The notes beneath the pieces were generated by a model, which was given only the letters and a program-made list of their open reading frames with translations, ran no database searches and was not told the DNA's origin. From positions 1 through 64,000 of the forward strand of contig NZ_SLWS01000003.1 of the NCBI RefSeq assembly GCF_004345645.1: a DNA stretch of 64,000 nucleotides, written 5' to 3'. The stretch is from Actinocrispum wychmicini. GTDB lineage: Bacteria; Actinomycetota; Actinomycetes; Mycobacteriales; Pseudonocardiaceae. Position 1 is the stretch's first letter, and every line of letters starts with the position of its first letter. The position numbers were made by a program, and so were the translations under genes. Below are positions 40,909 through 50,683 of the stretch, in pieces.

Positions 40909-42981
40909 ATGATCACCGGTCAGGACCGCGCCATGGCCGACGAACGGGACGTGCAGCCGGACCGCGTCGGGCAGACAATGCGACTGCTCGCCGTGCCCGC
41001 GCTGGTCATCGCCGTTCTGCTCGCGCTGCTCGCGGTGCTGGTGACGTTGCTCGGCATGTCCGACAGCGGTCTACTGTGGACGGTCGCGGCCGTGGCCGGG
41101 CTGGCGCCGCTCGCCGTGTGGACCGCGGCGGATCTGGCCGGCCGGAAGGTCGGCGGCGCGCTGCTCGCCGTCCCGGTGGTGATCGCCGCGCTCGTGTTGC
41201 GCCAGCATGAAGTCGGCACCGCGGTCGGGATGCTCGCGTGCCTCGGCCGGTGGCTGGAGGCGTTCGTGTGGCGCCGCGCCCGCCGCGATCTCACTGTTCT
41301 GGCAGGCAGTTCACCGGATCTCGGGATCAGGACCGGCGACCGGGTCCGCGTCGGGACCGGTGACATCGTGCCGGTCGACGGCCGGCTGCTGGCCGACGCG
41401 GTGATCGACGAGGCGCCGCTGTCCGGTGATCCCATTCCCGTGCTGCGGGCGCGCGGTGAGGCGGTGCGCAGTGGCGTGATCAACGCGGGCGAGCCGTTCG
41501 AGCTGGTGGCGACCGTGCCGGAGACCGAAGGGACCTGGGCGGCGATGGCGAGGCTGGCCCGTCGCGCGGTCACCGAGCGGGTCGGCGTCGACCGTCGGGC
41601 CGACCGGGCAGCATTGCTGTACCTCGCGCTCGCCCTGCTGGCCGCGGGGGTGTTGTGGCTGGTCACGCACCAAGCGCTGGCCGCGTTCGCGTTGCTCGCG
41701 GTGGCTGCGCCGGGCCCGGTTCTGCTGGCCGCCCCGCTGGCGCTGGCCGCCGGCACGAACCGGGCGTCGCGCCAGGGCGTGGTGGTCGGCGACGCCGATG
41801 TCCTCTCCCGGCTGGGGCGGGTGCGGGTCGGCGTGGTGGACAGTGCGGGTGTGGTGACCTTGGGGACGTTGTCGGTGACCGAGGTCGTCGCCGCGCCCGG
41901 CTGGCTGACCGACGACGTGCTCGCGCTCGCCGCGTCGGTGCGGCAGTTCCGGCCCGACCCGTTGTCCGGCGCGGTGGTCCGGGCGGCCAAGGCGGCCGGC
42001 GTCCGGGACAGCTGGCGGACCAGGAAGGTTGTGGTCACCGACACCCCGCCGGACGGCGGCGCGGACTGGGTCCGGGTCGCGGCGGCCCGTGCCGCGTTGG
42101 ACAACGCGGGCCCCGCGTGGGTCATTGTGGACGGTCAGGCGGCCGGCGCGCTGCTCGTGCGGGACGAGGTGCGGCCGGAGGCCGCGGACTCGTTGCGCCG
42201 GCTCCGGTCGGTCGGGATCCGGCGGCTGGTGCTGGTGACCAGGGGCAGCGTCAACGACCCTGAAGACGTGGGTGTCGTGCTGGGTGTGGACGAGCTGTGG
42301 ACCGGCTGCGGCACGGCGGACAAGGTGGAACGTGTCCGCGAGGAGCGCAGGCGCGGGTTCACCATGATGGTCGGCGACGACCCCGCGGTGGGCGCTGCGG
42401 ACGTGGGCGTCGCGTTGAGCGGCCGCGGCACGTGCGTCGCGGACGTGATCATCGCCGACGGACGGGTGGCCCGGCTGGCCGACGCGGTGTGGACCGCCCG
42501 CAGGTCACGGCTGATCGCCGCGCTGACGACCACGGGTGGGCTCGCCGTGGTGCTCGGGTTGATGAGCCTCGCGGCGATGGGCTGGGTGGTGCCGATCCTC
42601 GCCGTCCTCGGCCGGAGCGCGGTGGACGTGCTGGTCATGGGCTTGGCGTTGCGCGCGCTGCGCCGGGCGCGGCCGGTGGACCGGCTGATGGAGGTCGACC
42701 ACGACCACCTGCGGCCGGTGCGGCTCGCGGTCCGCAAGGCAGCGGACGACCTGTCGTCGGGGATGACCCCGCAGGCCGAGCGGTCGGTGCTGAAGGCCTA
42801 CCACCTGATCTCCGACCACGTGGTGCCGATGCAGCGCACCGGTGAGATCGAGAAGCAGGTGCGCCGGCTCGGTGCCCACCTCGCCACGCCGAACGCCCAG
42901 GTGGACGACCTGCGGGCCACGCTCTACGGCCTGAACGCGGTGTTGAGCGAGCGGCTCATCGTCCGCCGCGACCAACAGTGA
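40909..42981 (+). CDS. Degenerate P1B-type ATPase-like protein with C-terminal helical domain
   Basis: A 690-residue membrane protein with the full P-type ATPase layout but altered catalytic motifs. The actuator TGES is LSGDP (171-175); the ion-binding CPC of P1B pumps is APG (267-269); the phosphorylation loop DKTGTLT is DSAGVVT (311-317), keeping only the Asp, one Gly and the last Thr; the SEHP histidine is lost (RPDP, 348-351); and GDGxND is GDDP (489-492). The last 95 residues (from EVDHDHLR) recall the hemerythrin-like domain found on some P1B-5 ATPases, with incomplete ligands. ATG 40909 follows GGGAG. It is probably not a pump but a sensor or regulator; intact length and frame argue for function. 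Confidence 0.75.
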   Translation: MITGQDRAMADERDVQPDRVGQTMRLLAVPALVIAVLLALLAVLVTLLGMSDSGLLWTVAAVAGLAPLAVWTAADLAGRKVGGALLAVPVVIAALVLRQHEVGTAVGMLACLGRWLEAFVWRRARRDLTVLAGSSPDLGIRTGDRVRVGTGDIVPVDGRLLADAVIDEAPLSGDPIPVLRARGEAVRSGVINAGEPFELVATVPETEGTWAAMARLARRAVTERVGVDRRADRAALLYLALALLAAGVLWLVTHQALAAFALLAVAAPGPVLLAAPLALAAGTNRASRQGVVVGDADVLSRLGRVRVGVVDSAGVVTLGTLSVTEVVAAPGWLTDDVLALAASVRQFRPDPLSGAVVRAAKAAGVRDSWRTRKVVVTDTPPDGGADWVRVAAARAALDNAGPAWVIVDGQAAGALLVRDEVRPEAADSLRRLRSVGIRRLVLVTRGSVNDPEDVGVVLGVDELWTGCGTADKVERVREERRRGFTMMVGDDPAVGAADVGVALSGRGTCVADVIIADGRVARLADAVWTARRSRLIAALTTTGGLAVVLGLMSLAAMGWVVPILAVLGRSAVDVLVMGLALRALRRARPVDRLMEVDHDHLRPVRLAVRKAADDLSSGMTPQAERSVLKAYHLISDHVVPMQRTGEIEKQVRRLGAHLATPNAQVDDLRATLYGLNAVLSERLIVRRDQQ

Positions 42982-43030
42982 CCTTGGTGCAAGTTTGCCG
43001 GCCGTGAAAAAAGGTCGATAGCCTGGCGGC

Positions 43031-43663
43031 ATGCCCGACCAGGGGGAGCGACCGCTCGGACTGCGCGCGCGCAAGAAGATCGAGACCCGCCAGGCCCTGG
43101 CCGACGCGGCCATCAAGCTGTCGGTGGAACGGGGTTTCGAGAACGTCACCGTGGAGGACATCGCGGTCCGGGCCGGCGTGTCCACCCGGACCTTCTTCAA
43201 CTACTTTCCGTCCAAAGAGGACGCTGTGCTGCGGCCGGACCCGGACCCGATCCGCCGGACCCAGCAGATCATCGACAGCTTCGCCGCGGCGCCCCCGGAC
43301 GTGGCCCCGGCCCGGGCGTTCGCCATGGCGATGCGGTCGGAGGCGGAGCAGGTCGACCGGGCCGCCGCGGAGTGGCTGATCCGGATCTCGATCATCGAGC
43401 GGGATCCGGCCATGCTGGTCAAGATGTTCACCGCCCGCGCGGAGACCGAGCGGATGGCGGTGGAGGCGATCGCCGCGCGGACGAACCTCGATCCGGCGAC
43501 CGACCTCTACCCGGAACTGATCTACCACGCGGTGGGCGCCGCGTTCCGGACGGCGATGAAGCGGTGGTACGCACTCGGCGGCGTGGGCTCCCTGACCGCT
43601 TTGTTCGATGAGGCGGTTGACCTGCTCATTTCTGGGCTCTCCATGCCGCCCGGTTCGGTCTGA
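43031..43663 (+). CDS. TetR-family regulator
   Basis: A 210-residue regulator with a standard helix-turn-helix (TRQALADAAIKLSVERGFENVTVEDIAVRAGVSTRTFFNYFPSKEDAV). The FFNYF variant is typical of a common actinomycete subgroup often next to transporters. It follows the P-ATPase-like gene by 49 bp on the same strand, but the gap contains A-rich sequence that may be its own promoter. Ligand unknown. Confidence 0.88.
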   Translation: MPDQGERPLGLRARKKIETRQALADAAIKLSVERGFENVTVEDIAVRAGVSTRTFFNYFPSKEDAVLRPDPDPIRRTQQIIDSFAAAPPDVAPARAFAMAMRSEAEQVDRAAAEWLIRISIIERDPAMLVKMFTARAETERMAVEAIAARTNLDPATDLYPELIYHAVGAAFRTAMKRWYALGGVGSLTALFDEAVDLLISGLSMPPGSV

Positions 43664-43692
43664 CATGGGGACCCCCGCGACGGCTGCCTGCC

Positions 43693-44937
43693 TCAGTTGA
43701 TCAGCTGGTCCGTGTCCTCGGGCTTGGCTTTGACCGCGTCTTCGAGGGTGCGGCCGTCGGTGGTGGGGATGCTCAGCACGCCGACGAACATGCTGAACAT
43801 GATCGTCTGGAAGCCTAGGACCAGGCCGAGGACCGCGGGGATGGCGGTGCGGATGTTCCGCGCGGTGTCCAGCGCGCCGAACCCGGTGTCACCCCAGCGC
43901 AGCAGCTGCAGCAGCGCGACCACGACACCGGCGACGAAGATCAGCAGCCCCAGGATGAGCCCGCGTTCGATCGAGAACCGTTCGATCAGCTGCCGGTACC
44001 GCGCACTCATCGGCAGCAGCCCTTCCCGCGCGGCGAAGAGCTTCACCATCACGGAGAACAGCACGGCCTGGTAACCGACGACCGCGATGCCGGCGGTGTA
44101 GAGCATGGTGGCGACGTCGAACCCGACGCCACCGATCGCGATCGGGCCGACAAGCAGGGCCAGGGTGGCGGCCAGGCCGAGAACCAGGCCGGCGAGGCCG
44201 GGGTAGAGGAACAGCCAGCGGGGGCTGTAGATGAGCAGGAACCGCAGGTGCCGCCAGCCGTCGCGCCAGCTGCGCAGGTGCGGTGGCCGGCTGCGGCCGT
44301 CCTTCTTCAGGGTGGTGGGTACCTCGGCGATGCGCAGTCCGGACAGGCAGGACTTGACCACGATCTCGCTGGCGAACTCCATGCCGGAGGTGTGCAGGCC
44401 GATCCGCAGGATGGCCTCGCGGCGGAACCCGCGCAGTCCACAGTGGAAGTCGCCGACGGGAGCCTTGAAGAACAGCTTGCCGATGAACGACAGCACCGGG
44501 TTGCCCAGGTACTTGTGCAGCGGGGGCATCGCGCCCGGCTCGATCCCGCCCTTGAACCGGTTGCCCATCACCAGTTCCGCGCCGTCACGCAGGGCGGCGA
44601 CGAACGGGTCCAGGTTGGCGAAGTCGTAGCTGTCGTCCGCGTCGCCCATGATCACGTACGTGCCGTGCGCCGCGCGAATACCGCCCATCAACGCGTTGCC
44701 GTACCCCTTGGCCTCGACGTCGACGACCCGCGCGCCCAGTTCCCTGGCGATGTCCTGGGACCCGTCGGTGCTGCCGTTGTCCGCGATCACGACCTCGCCG
44801 ACCACCCCGGACCGTTCCAGGTAGCCCTGCGCCTTCCCGATGCAGGTCGCCAGCGTCTCCGCCTCGTTGAGACACGGCATGACGATGGACAGTTCGATCG
44901 GCTCGATCGGCGCTGCCATGTCGTGGTCCGTTCTCAC
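43693..44937 (-). CDS. Family 2 glycosyltransferase with C-terminal membrane helices
   Basis: A 414-residue transferase. GT-A domain about 15-240: SIVMPCLNEAETL, ADNGSTDGS and the DXD-like MGDADDSYDF, as in dolichol/polyprenyl-phosphate mannose synthases. Four C-terminal membrane helices (about 245-395) anchor it, as in the GtrB/DPM1-like bacterial forms. It should put a sugar on a polyprenyl phosphate. The GTG start at 44937 overlaps the stop of the other glycosyltransferase by 4 nt; ATG 44919 is a possible alternative. Confidence 0.88.
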   Translation of the reverse strand: MRTDHDMAAPIEPIELSIVMPCLNEAETLATCIGKAQGYLERSGVVGEVVIADNGSTDGSQDIARELGARVVDVEAKGYGNALMGGIRAAHGTYVIMGDADDSYDFANLDPFVAALRDGAELVMGNRFKGGIEPGAMPPLHKYLGNPVLSFIGKLFFKAPVGDFHCGLRGFRREAILRIGLHTSGMEFASEIVVKSCLSGLRIAEVPTTLKKDGRSRPPHLRSWRDGWRHLRFLLIYSPRWLFLYPGLAGLVLGLAATLALLVGPIAIGGVGFDVATMLYTAGIAVVGYQAVLFSVMVKLFAAREGLLPMSARYRQLIERFSIERGLILGLLIFVAGVVVALLQLLRWGDTGFGALDTARNIRTAIPAVLGLVLGFQTIMFSMFVGVLSIPTTDGRTLEDAVKAKPEDTDQLIN

Positions 44938-45830
44938 TTGTAGCTGAAGGTCGTCTTCAGCATGGTCGCGGCCGCGCGCCGGTTGCCGGCCGCCAGCAGT
45001 CCGGGAATCGTGACCAGCGAATGCACCCGGGACGTCCAGTGCAACCGGGCCGAGCGGGCCGCGCGGGGCCAGCCGGCCCGGCTCATCATGTCGGCCATCT
45101 CGTTGAAGTACGCGCGCTCCTCGTCGAACCGGGTGCCGTCACCGGCCTGCGCCGACGACACGCTCGCCGCGTGCCTGCGGTACTCGATACAGGGCCGCTC
45201 CAGCAGCACCGCCCGCCCGCCGTCGAGCAGTATCCGCAGGTAGAGGTCGAGGTCCTGGACGATGTCGAAGCCCTCACGGAAACCGTGCTGCTGGATCACG
45301 TCGCGGCGGAACACCACGCTCGGGAAGTACATCCAGTTGCCGCGCAGCAACGAGACGGCGAGGTCCTCGCCGCCGATCACCCGCTGGCCGCGGACCCGGG
45401 GCATGGTCATCCGCTTGACCCGGTCGGCCAGCGGCAGGGCGGGGTTGCCGTCCTCGTCGATGACGGTCGCGTTGGTGTGCACGAACGCGGCCTCGGGGAA
45501 CTCCTTGGCCCACTCGTGCACCCGGCCGACGAAGTGCGGCAGCAGCCGGTCGTCCGAGCCGAGCAGGGTGACCAGGTCCTCGCGGGCGGTGTCCACGCAC
45601 CGCTGGAAGTTCCGGTTGATGCCGAGCCGCACCGGGTTGGCCAGGTACGTGACCCGCGGGTCGTCGTGGCCGGCGAGCCACTGTTCGAGGTCACCGCCGA
45701 GACCCTGGTCGACGCCGTCGTCGATGACGGTCAGCCGCCAGTCCGGGTCCCGCTGCGCCAGGACGCTCTCGACCGTCTCGCGCAGCAGCCTGCCGTCCCC
45801 GTACGCGGGCAGCATGATGTCGACGGTCAT
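44934..45830 (-). CDS. Family 2 glycosyltransferase, soluble
   Basis: A 298-residue GT-A fold protein: DIMLPAYGDGRLLRETVESVLAQ, VIDDGVD, the metal-binding LLGSDDRLLP and QDLDLYLRILL. No membrane helices, so it acts at the inner membrane face or in the cytoplasm. Coupled by GTGA overlap to the membrane-anchored glycosyltransferase, suggesting joint assembly of a surface glycan or glycolipid; no other glycan genes are adjacent. ATG 45830. Confidence 0.85.
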   Translation of the reverse strand: MTVDIMLPAYGDGRLLRETVESVLAQRDPDWRLTVIDDGVDQGLGGDLEQWLAGHDDPRVTYLANPVRLGINRNFQRCVDTAREDLVTLLGSDDRLLPHFVGRVHEWAKEFPEAAFVHTNATVIDEDGNPALPLADRVKRMTMPRVRGQRVIGGEDLAVSLLRGNWMYFPSVVFRRDVIQQHGFREGFDIVQDLDLYLRILLDGGRAVLLERPCIEYRRHAASVSSAQAGDGTRFDEERAYFNEMADMMSRAGWPRAARSARLHWTSRVHSLVTIPGLLAAGNRRAAATMLKTTFSYK

Positions 45831-45934
45831 GAACCTGATCTCCTCTTACCCATGGCGTTTCGTGACAGGACGTTACAGCCACGCCGGGCCCGGAGCGCAT
45901 CGAGGTGCGGCATCGGCTCCGGTAGGTTCGAGGC

Positions 45935-46921
45935 GTGATCCCGGTCGTTCTGGTCACCGGCTTCCTCGGCGCCGGCAAGACCACGTTGCTGAACCACCTG
46001 CTCACCGCCGCGCGCGGCACCCGGATCGGCGTGATCGTCAACGACTTCGGCAGCATCGACGTGGACGCGATGACCGTCGCCGGCCGGGTCGACTCGATGA
46101 TCTCGTTGGGCAACGGCTGCCTGTGCTGCGCGGCGGACACCTCTGACGTCGACGGCATGCTGGCCAGGCTGGCCGAGCCGGCGCTGCGGATGGACGTGAT
46201 CGTGATCGAGGCCAGTGGCCTGGCCGATCCACAGGCGATGGTTCGGCTGCTGCTGGCCAGCGAGGTGCCGAACGTGCGGTACGGCGGTCTGGTGACCGTG
46301 GTGGACGCGGCCGGGTTCGCCGCGACCGCGGCCGACCACCCGGACCTGGCGCGGCAGCTGAAGCTCGCGGACCTGGTGGTGCTGAACAAAACCGACCGGG
46401 TGGACAGCACGGCCGAGCTGATCCGGACCATCAGGACGTTCAACGGCGAGGCACCGGTCGTGTCCACGACGCACGGCGCGCTTGACCCGTCGCTGCTGTT
46501 CGAGGTCGGTCCAAACCTGCCGGTGGCTCGTCAACTGTCCTTCGACGACCTGGCCGACCACACTGACCACGCGCACGCGCGGTACGAAACGGTGTCGTTC
46601 ACGTCGGACGATCCGATGCATCCGGTGCGGCTGATGGAGTTCCTGGACAACCGGCCGGCCGGGCTCTACCGGATGAAGGGCTTCGTCCACTTTGGAGTCC
46701 CCGGCCACGAGGACCGGTTCGGCCTGCAGACCGTCGGGAACTACCTGCGGTTCCACCGGTCGCCGTGGCCGCGCGGCACCCGGCCGGCCACCCAGCTGGT
46801 CCTGATCGGCAAGGACGTCGACACCGACCAGGTCCTGTCGCGGCTGGCGGCGTGCGCGCGGACGGACGAGGTCGAGCAACGGGACATGCTGTGGGTGACG
46901 CGGTATGTCGCGGAGGAGTAG
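45935..46921 (+). CDS. CobW/P47K-family GTPase metallochaperone
   Basis: A 328-residue G3E GTPase. P-loop GFLGAGKTT near 9-17, the zinc-binding CxCC in GNGCLCCAA near 63-68, NKTD for guanine recognition, and a CobW C-terminal domain with a histidine/aspartate-rich hinge (DDLADHTDHAHAR). COG0523 proteins deliver zinc or other metals under limitation. GTG 45935. There is no Zur-type operator I can identify upstream, so the metal is inferred. Confidence 0.9.
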   Translation: MIPVVLVTGFLGAGKTTLLNHLLTAARGTRIGVIVNDFGSIDVDAMTVAGRVDSMISLGNGCLCCAADTSDVDGMLARLAEPALRMDVIVIEASGLADPQAMVRLLLASEVPNVRYGGLVTVVDAAGFAATAADHPDLARQLKLADLVVLNKTDRVDSTAELIRTIRTFNGEAPVVSTTHGALDPSLLFEVGPNLPVARQLSFDDLADHTDHAHARYETVSFTSDDPMHPVRLMEFLDNRPAGLYRMKGFVHFGVPGHEDRFGLQTVGNYLRFHRSPWPRGTRPATQLVLIGKDVDTDQVLSRLAACARTDEVEQRDMLWVTRYVAEE

Positions 46922-46933
46922 TCCCGTTGGTGG

Positions 46934-48391
46934 TCACCTGACTCCCTGCATGAGCCGGCGCAGCGGCGGCGTGAACGCGAACAGGATCAGGCCGAGCACG
47001 ATGGCGGCGCCGCCGAGGATGCCGAAGTACGCGGGCTCGTTGTCCGCGTTGTAGAGGCCGGCCAGTTCGCCGGCGAGCGACGAGCCCGCCGCGATCGACA
47101 GATAGAACAGTGCCACCATCTGCGACTCGAAGACCTTGGGCGCGAGTTTCGTGCTCACCGACAGCCCGACCGGCGACAGGCACATCTCGGCCAGCGCGAA
47201 CACGACCAGCACCAGGGCCAACAGCAGTGGGTTGACGGTCGCGCCGGAGCCGGTGGCGCTGATCGCGACCATCAGCAGGAACGCCACGCCCATCCCGGCG
47301 ACACCCAGCGAGAACTTCACCGGGGTGCTCGGCTGGCGGTCGCCCAGCCTGGTCCACAGGTACGCGAACACCGGGGCGAGGATGATCACGAACGCGGGCT
47401 CGACCGAGTTGAAGACGGCCGGCGGGATGTGGAACCCGAGGGCGTCCAGGCCGACCCGGCTGTCGGCGTAGATCGGCAGGACCGTGAACTGCTGCTGGAA
47501 CAGCGACCAGAATCCGAAGCTCGCGATGAACAGCGGGACGAACGCGAACACCCGGCTGCGTTCGACCGGGGTGATCTTGCGGCTGGTCAGGATGACCGCG
47601 AACAGGGCGAGGGCCGCCGAGACCACCACCCAGGTCACCACCTTCGCCAGGTTGTCCGTGGTGATCACCCCGGTGACCAGCAGGACGGCCACGACGGCGA
47701 CGCCGACCGCGACGATCGCGCCCGCCCGGATCCGGGCCGGCGCGTCCAGCGGGTTGGGCACCACCCGGGCATGCGCGCCGAGGTTGCGCCGGCCAAGCAC
47801 GTACTGCGTGAGCCCGGCCGCCATACCCACCGCCGCCGCGCCGAACCCGACGTGGAAGCTCACGTCGGTCTGCAGCCAGCCGGTGATGATCGGGCCGAAC
47901 ATCGCGCCCAGGTTCACCCCCATGTAGAACAAGGAGAACCCGGCGTCCCGGCGCTCGTCACCGTCCGCGTACAGCGTGCCGACCAGCGCGGCGACGTTCG
48001 ACTTCAGCCCGCCGGTCCCGATGATCACCAGCACCAGCCCGACCGCGACCCCGGTCAGCCCGGGGATGACGGCCAGCACGATGTGCCCGCACATGATGAA
48101 CACGCCGCCGAAGAACACCGTGCGCTCCGGCCCGAGCAACCGGTCCGCCACCCACGCGCCGCCGACGCCCGCCAGGTACGCCAGCCCGCCGTACGCCCCA
48201 ACCAGCCCGGCGGCGCTGGCCTTGGACATGCCGAGGCCGCCGTCGGTGACGCTGTAGTAGAGGTAGTACGCGAGGATGGCCTGCATCCCGTAGTAGGAGA
48301 ACCGCTCCCACATCTCGGTGCCGAACAGGTTCGCCAGTCCCCGGGGATGCCCGAAGAAACCGCGCGCGGGTGCCTCAGCCGGTGTCGTCAC
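46934..48391 (-). CDS. POT-family proton-dependent peptide transporter
   Basis: A 485-residue transporter with 12-14 helices. The N-terminal motif NLFGTEMWERFSYYGMQAILAYYLYY contains the ExxERFxYY element that couples proton and peptide transport; GGLKSNVAALVGTLY and FSLFYMGVNLGAMFGP are the PTR2 signatures. It takes up di- and tripeptides. GTG start at 48391. Convergent with the CobW gene and divergent from recD2. Confidence 0.92.
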   Translation of the reverse strand: MTTPAEAPARGFFGHPRGLANLFGTEMWERFSYYGMQAILAYYLYYSVTDGGLGMSKASAAGLVGAYGGLAYLAGVGGAWVADRLLGPERTVFFGGVFIMCGHIVLAVIPGLTGVAVGLVLVIIGTGGLKSNVAALVGTLYADGDERRDAGFSLFYMGVNLGAMFGPIITGWLQTDVSFHVGFGAAAVGMAAGLTQYVLGRRNLGAHARVVPNPLDAPARIRAGAIVAVGVAVVAVLLVTGVITTDNLAKVVTWVVVSAALALFAVILTSRKITPVERSRVFAFVPLFIASFGFWSLFQQQFTVLPIYADSRVGLDALGFHIPPAVFNSVEPAFVIILAPVFAYLWTRLGDRQPSTPVKFSLGVAGMGVAFLLMVAISATGSGATVNPLLLALVLVVFALAEMCLSPVGLSVSTKLAPKVFESQMVALFYLSIAAGSSLAGELAGLYNADNEPAYFGILGGAAIVLGLILFAFTPPLRRLMQGVR

Positions 48392-48487
48392 GCCCAGTCA
48401 CATTACTCGGATCGCGGTGATTTGCATTCCGGAAGCACGGCCGACTGTGTGACTGATTGACACCCGCTGTGTGATATTGCTTCATCT

Positions 48488-50683
48488 GTGGCCACCCAGG
48501 AGCCGTTTCGGGGCGCGGTCCTTGAGGCTGTGCTGGAACGGATCACGTACGCCAACGAGGACACCGGGTATACCGTCGCCCGCGTCGACACCGGCCGGAG
48601 CGGGGAGCTGGTCACCGTCGTCGGCGCGTTGCTCGGCGCGCAGCCGGGGGAGTCCATTCGGATGCGCGGCCGGTGGGGTTCGCATCCGCAATACGGCAAG
48701 CAGTTCCACGTCGACGACTACACCACTGTGCTGCCCGCGACCGTGCAGGGAATTCGGCGGTATCTGGGGTCCGGGCTGATCAAGGGGATCGGGCCGCGGC
48801 TGGCCGACCGCATTGTCGAACATTTCGGGGTGGCCGCGCTCGACGTTATCGAACAGCAGCCGGAACGGCTGGTCGAGGTGCCGAAACTCGGGCCGAAACG
48901 CACGAAGCTGATCGCCGAGGCGTGGGAGGAACAGAAGGCCATCAAGGAGGTGATGGTCTTCCTGCAGGGGGTCGGCGTGTCCACCTCGCTCGCGGTGCGG
49001 ATCTACAAGCAGTACGGCGACAAGTCCATCGACGTGGTTCGCACCGAGCCGTACCGGCTGGCGTCGGACGTGTGGGGGATCGGGTTCCGGACCGCGGACA
49101 CCATCGCCAAGGCGGTCGGCATCCCGCATGACAGTCCACAGCGGATCAAAGCGGGCCTGCAGTTCACCCTGTCCGAGTCCACCGGGGACGGCCACTGCTA
49201 CCTGCCCGAACAGCGGCTGATCGCCGAGGGGGTGAAGATCCTCCAGGTGGACACCGGGGCGGTGATCGACTGCCTGGCCGAGCTGATCGACGAGGAAGGT
49301 GTCGTCCGCGAGGTGATCGACGACGAGGTCGCGATCTACCTCGTGCCGTTCCACCGGGCCGAGATCTCCCTGGCCAACCAGTTGCGGACGCTGCTGGCCG
49401 CCGGGCCGGACCGGCTGGCCGCCTTCGGGAACGTGGACTGGACGAAGGCGTTGGCCTGGCTGCGTCAGCGCACCGGGTCCGACCTCGCGCCCGAGCAGGA
49501 GCAGGCCGTGCGGCTGGCGTTGACCAGCAAGGTCGCCGTGCTCACCGGCGGTCCCGGCTGCGGCAAGAGCTTCACCGTACGGTCCATTGTGGAGCTGGCC
49601 GCGGCCAAGCGGGCCAGGGTGGTGTTGGCCGCGCCGACCGGGCGGGCGGCGAAGCGGCTCAGCGAGCTGACCGGGCACGAGGCCAGCACCGTCCACCGGC
49701 TGCTCGAACTGAAGCCGGGCGGCGACGCCGCCTATGACAAGGACCGGCCGCTGGAGGCCGACCTGGTGGTCGTCGACGAGGCGTCCATGGTGGACCTGCT
49801 GCTGGCGAACAAGCTGGTCAAGGCGCTCGCCCCGGGGACGCACCTGCTGCTGGTCGGGGACGTCGACCAGCTGCCGTCGGTCGGCGCCGGCGAGGTGCTG
49901 CGGGACCTGCTCGCCAAGGACACCCCGATCCCGCACGTCCGGCTGACCCAGATCTTCCGCCAGGCCCAGGAGTCCGGTGTGGTCACCAACGCCCACCGGA
50001 TCAACGCGGGCGAACACCCGCTGACGCGCGGCCTCACCGACTTCTTCCTGTTCTCGGTGGACGACATCGAGGAGACGGCCGCGCTGACCGTGGACATCGT
50101 GGCGAACCGGATTCCCCGGAAGTTCGGCCTGGACCCGCGGCGGGACGTGCAGGTCCTCGTCCCGACCCACCGCGGCCCGGCCGGCGCGGGCGCGTTGAAC
50201 ACGCTGCTGCAGGAGGCGTTGACACCGTCCCGGCCGAACCTGCCGGAGCGGCGGTTCGGCGGTCGGGTGTTCCGGGTCGGCGACAAGGTCACCCAGATCC
50301 GCAACAACTACGAGAAGGGCGCGAACGGCGTCTTCAACGGCACCCTCGGCGTGGTCACCGGTCTGGACGTGGAGGAGCAGAAACTCCTCATGCGTACCGA
50401 CGAGGACGAGGACGTCAGCTACGAGTTCGGCGAACTCGACGAGCTCACCCACGCCTACGCGGTGACCATCCACCGGTCACAGGGCAGCGAATACCCGTGC
50501 GTGGTCATTCCGATCACCACGAGTGCCTGGATGATGCTCCAACGGAACCTGCTCTATACTGCGGTCACCAGGGCCAAGAAGGTGGTGGTGCTGGTCGGCT
50601 CCGCCAAGGCCATCGGCCAGGCGGTCCGTACGGCGAGCACCGGGCGGCGGCACACGGCGCTCGACCACCGGCTGCGAGCCTGA
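48488..50683 (+). CDS. recD2: RecD2-type ATP-dependent DNA helicase
   Basis: A 731-residue SF1 helicase of the RecBC-independent RecD2 type. The N-terminal region has an OB-like part and tandem helix-hairpin-helix motifs (LGSGLIKGIGPRLADRIVEHFG, LVEVPKLGPKRTKLI). Helicase motifs: I GGPGCGKSFT near 355, II VVDEASMVD near 425, and VI YAVTIHRSQGSEYP near 658. It unwinds DNA 5' to 3' in repair. GTG 48488. Its stop overlaps the start of the cold-shock-domain gene (TGATG). Confidence 0.92.
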   Translation: MATQEPFRGAVLEAVLERITYANEDTGYTVARVDTGRSGELVTVVGALLGAQPGESIRMRGRWGSHPQYGKQFHVDDYTTVLPATVQGIRRYLGSGLIKGIGPRLADRIVEHFGVAALDVIEQQPERLVEVPKLGPKRTKLIAEAWEEQKAIKEVMVFLQGVGVSTSLAVRIYKQYGDKSIDVVRTEPYRLASDVWGIGFRTADTIAKAVGIPHDSPQRIKAGLQFTLSESTGDGHCYLPEQRLIAEGVKILQVDTGAVIDCLAELIDEEGVVREVIDDEVAIYLVPFHRAEISLANQLRTLLAAGPDRLAAFGNVDWTKALAWLRQRTGSDLAPEQEQAVRLALTSKVAVLTGGPGCGKSFTVRSIVELAAAKRARVVLAAPTGRAAKRLSELTGHEASTVHRLLELKPGGDAAYDKDRPLEADLVVVDEASMVDLLLANKLVKALAPGTHLLLVGDVDQLPSVGAGEVLRDLLAKDTPIPHVRLTQIFRQAQESGVVTNAHRINAGEHPLTRGLTDFFLFSVDDIEETAALTVDIVANRIPRKFGLDPRRDVQVLVPTHRGPAGAGALNTLLQEALTPSRPNLPERRFGGRVFRVGDKVTQIRNNYEKGANGVFNGTLGVVTGLDVEEQKLLMRTDEDEDVSYEFGELDELTHAYAVTIHRSQGSEYPCVVIPITTSAWMMLQRNLLYTAVTRAKKVVVLVGSAKAIGQAVRTASTGRRHTALDHRLRA

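Noticed and set aside
42980..43016. GACCTT...AAGGTC inverted repeat before the TetR gene
   Set aside because: Only 6-bp arms with about 25 bp between them; within what chance would allow.
48482..50473. Leftward open frame of about 660 codons
   Set aside because: Antisense to the helicase gene with all its motifs; no own start signals.
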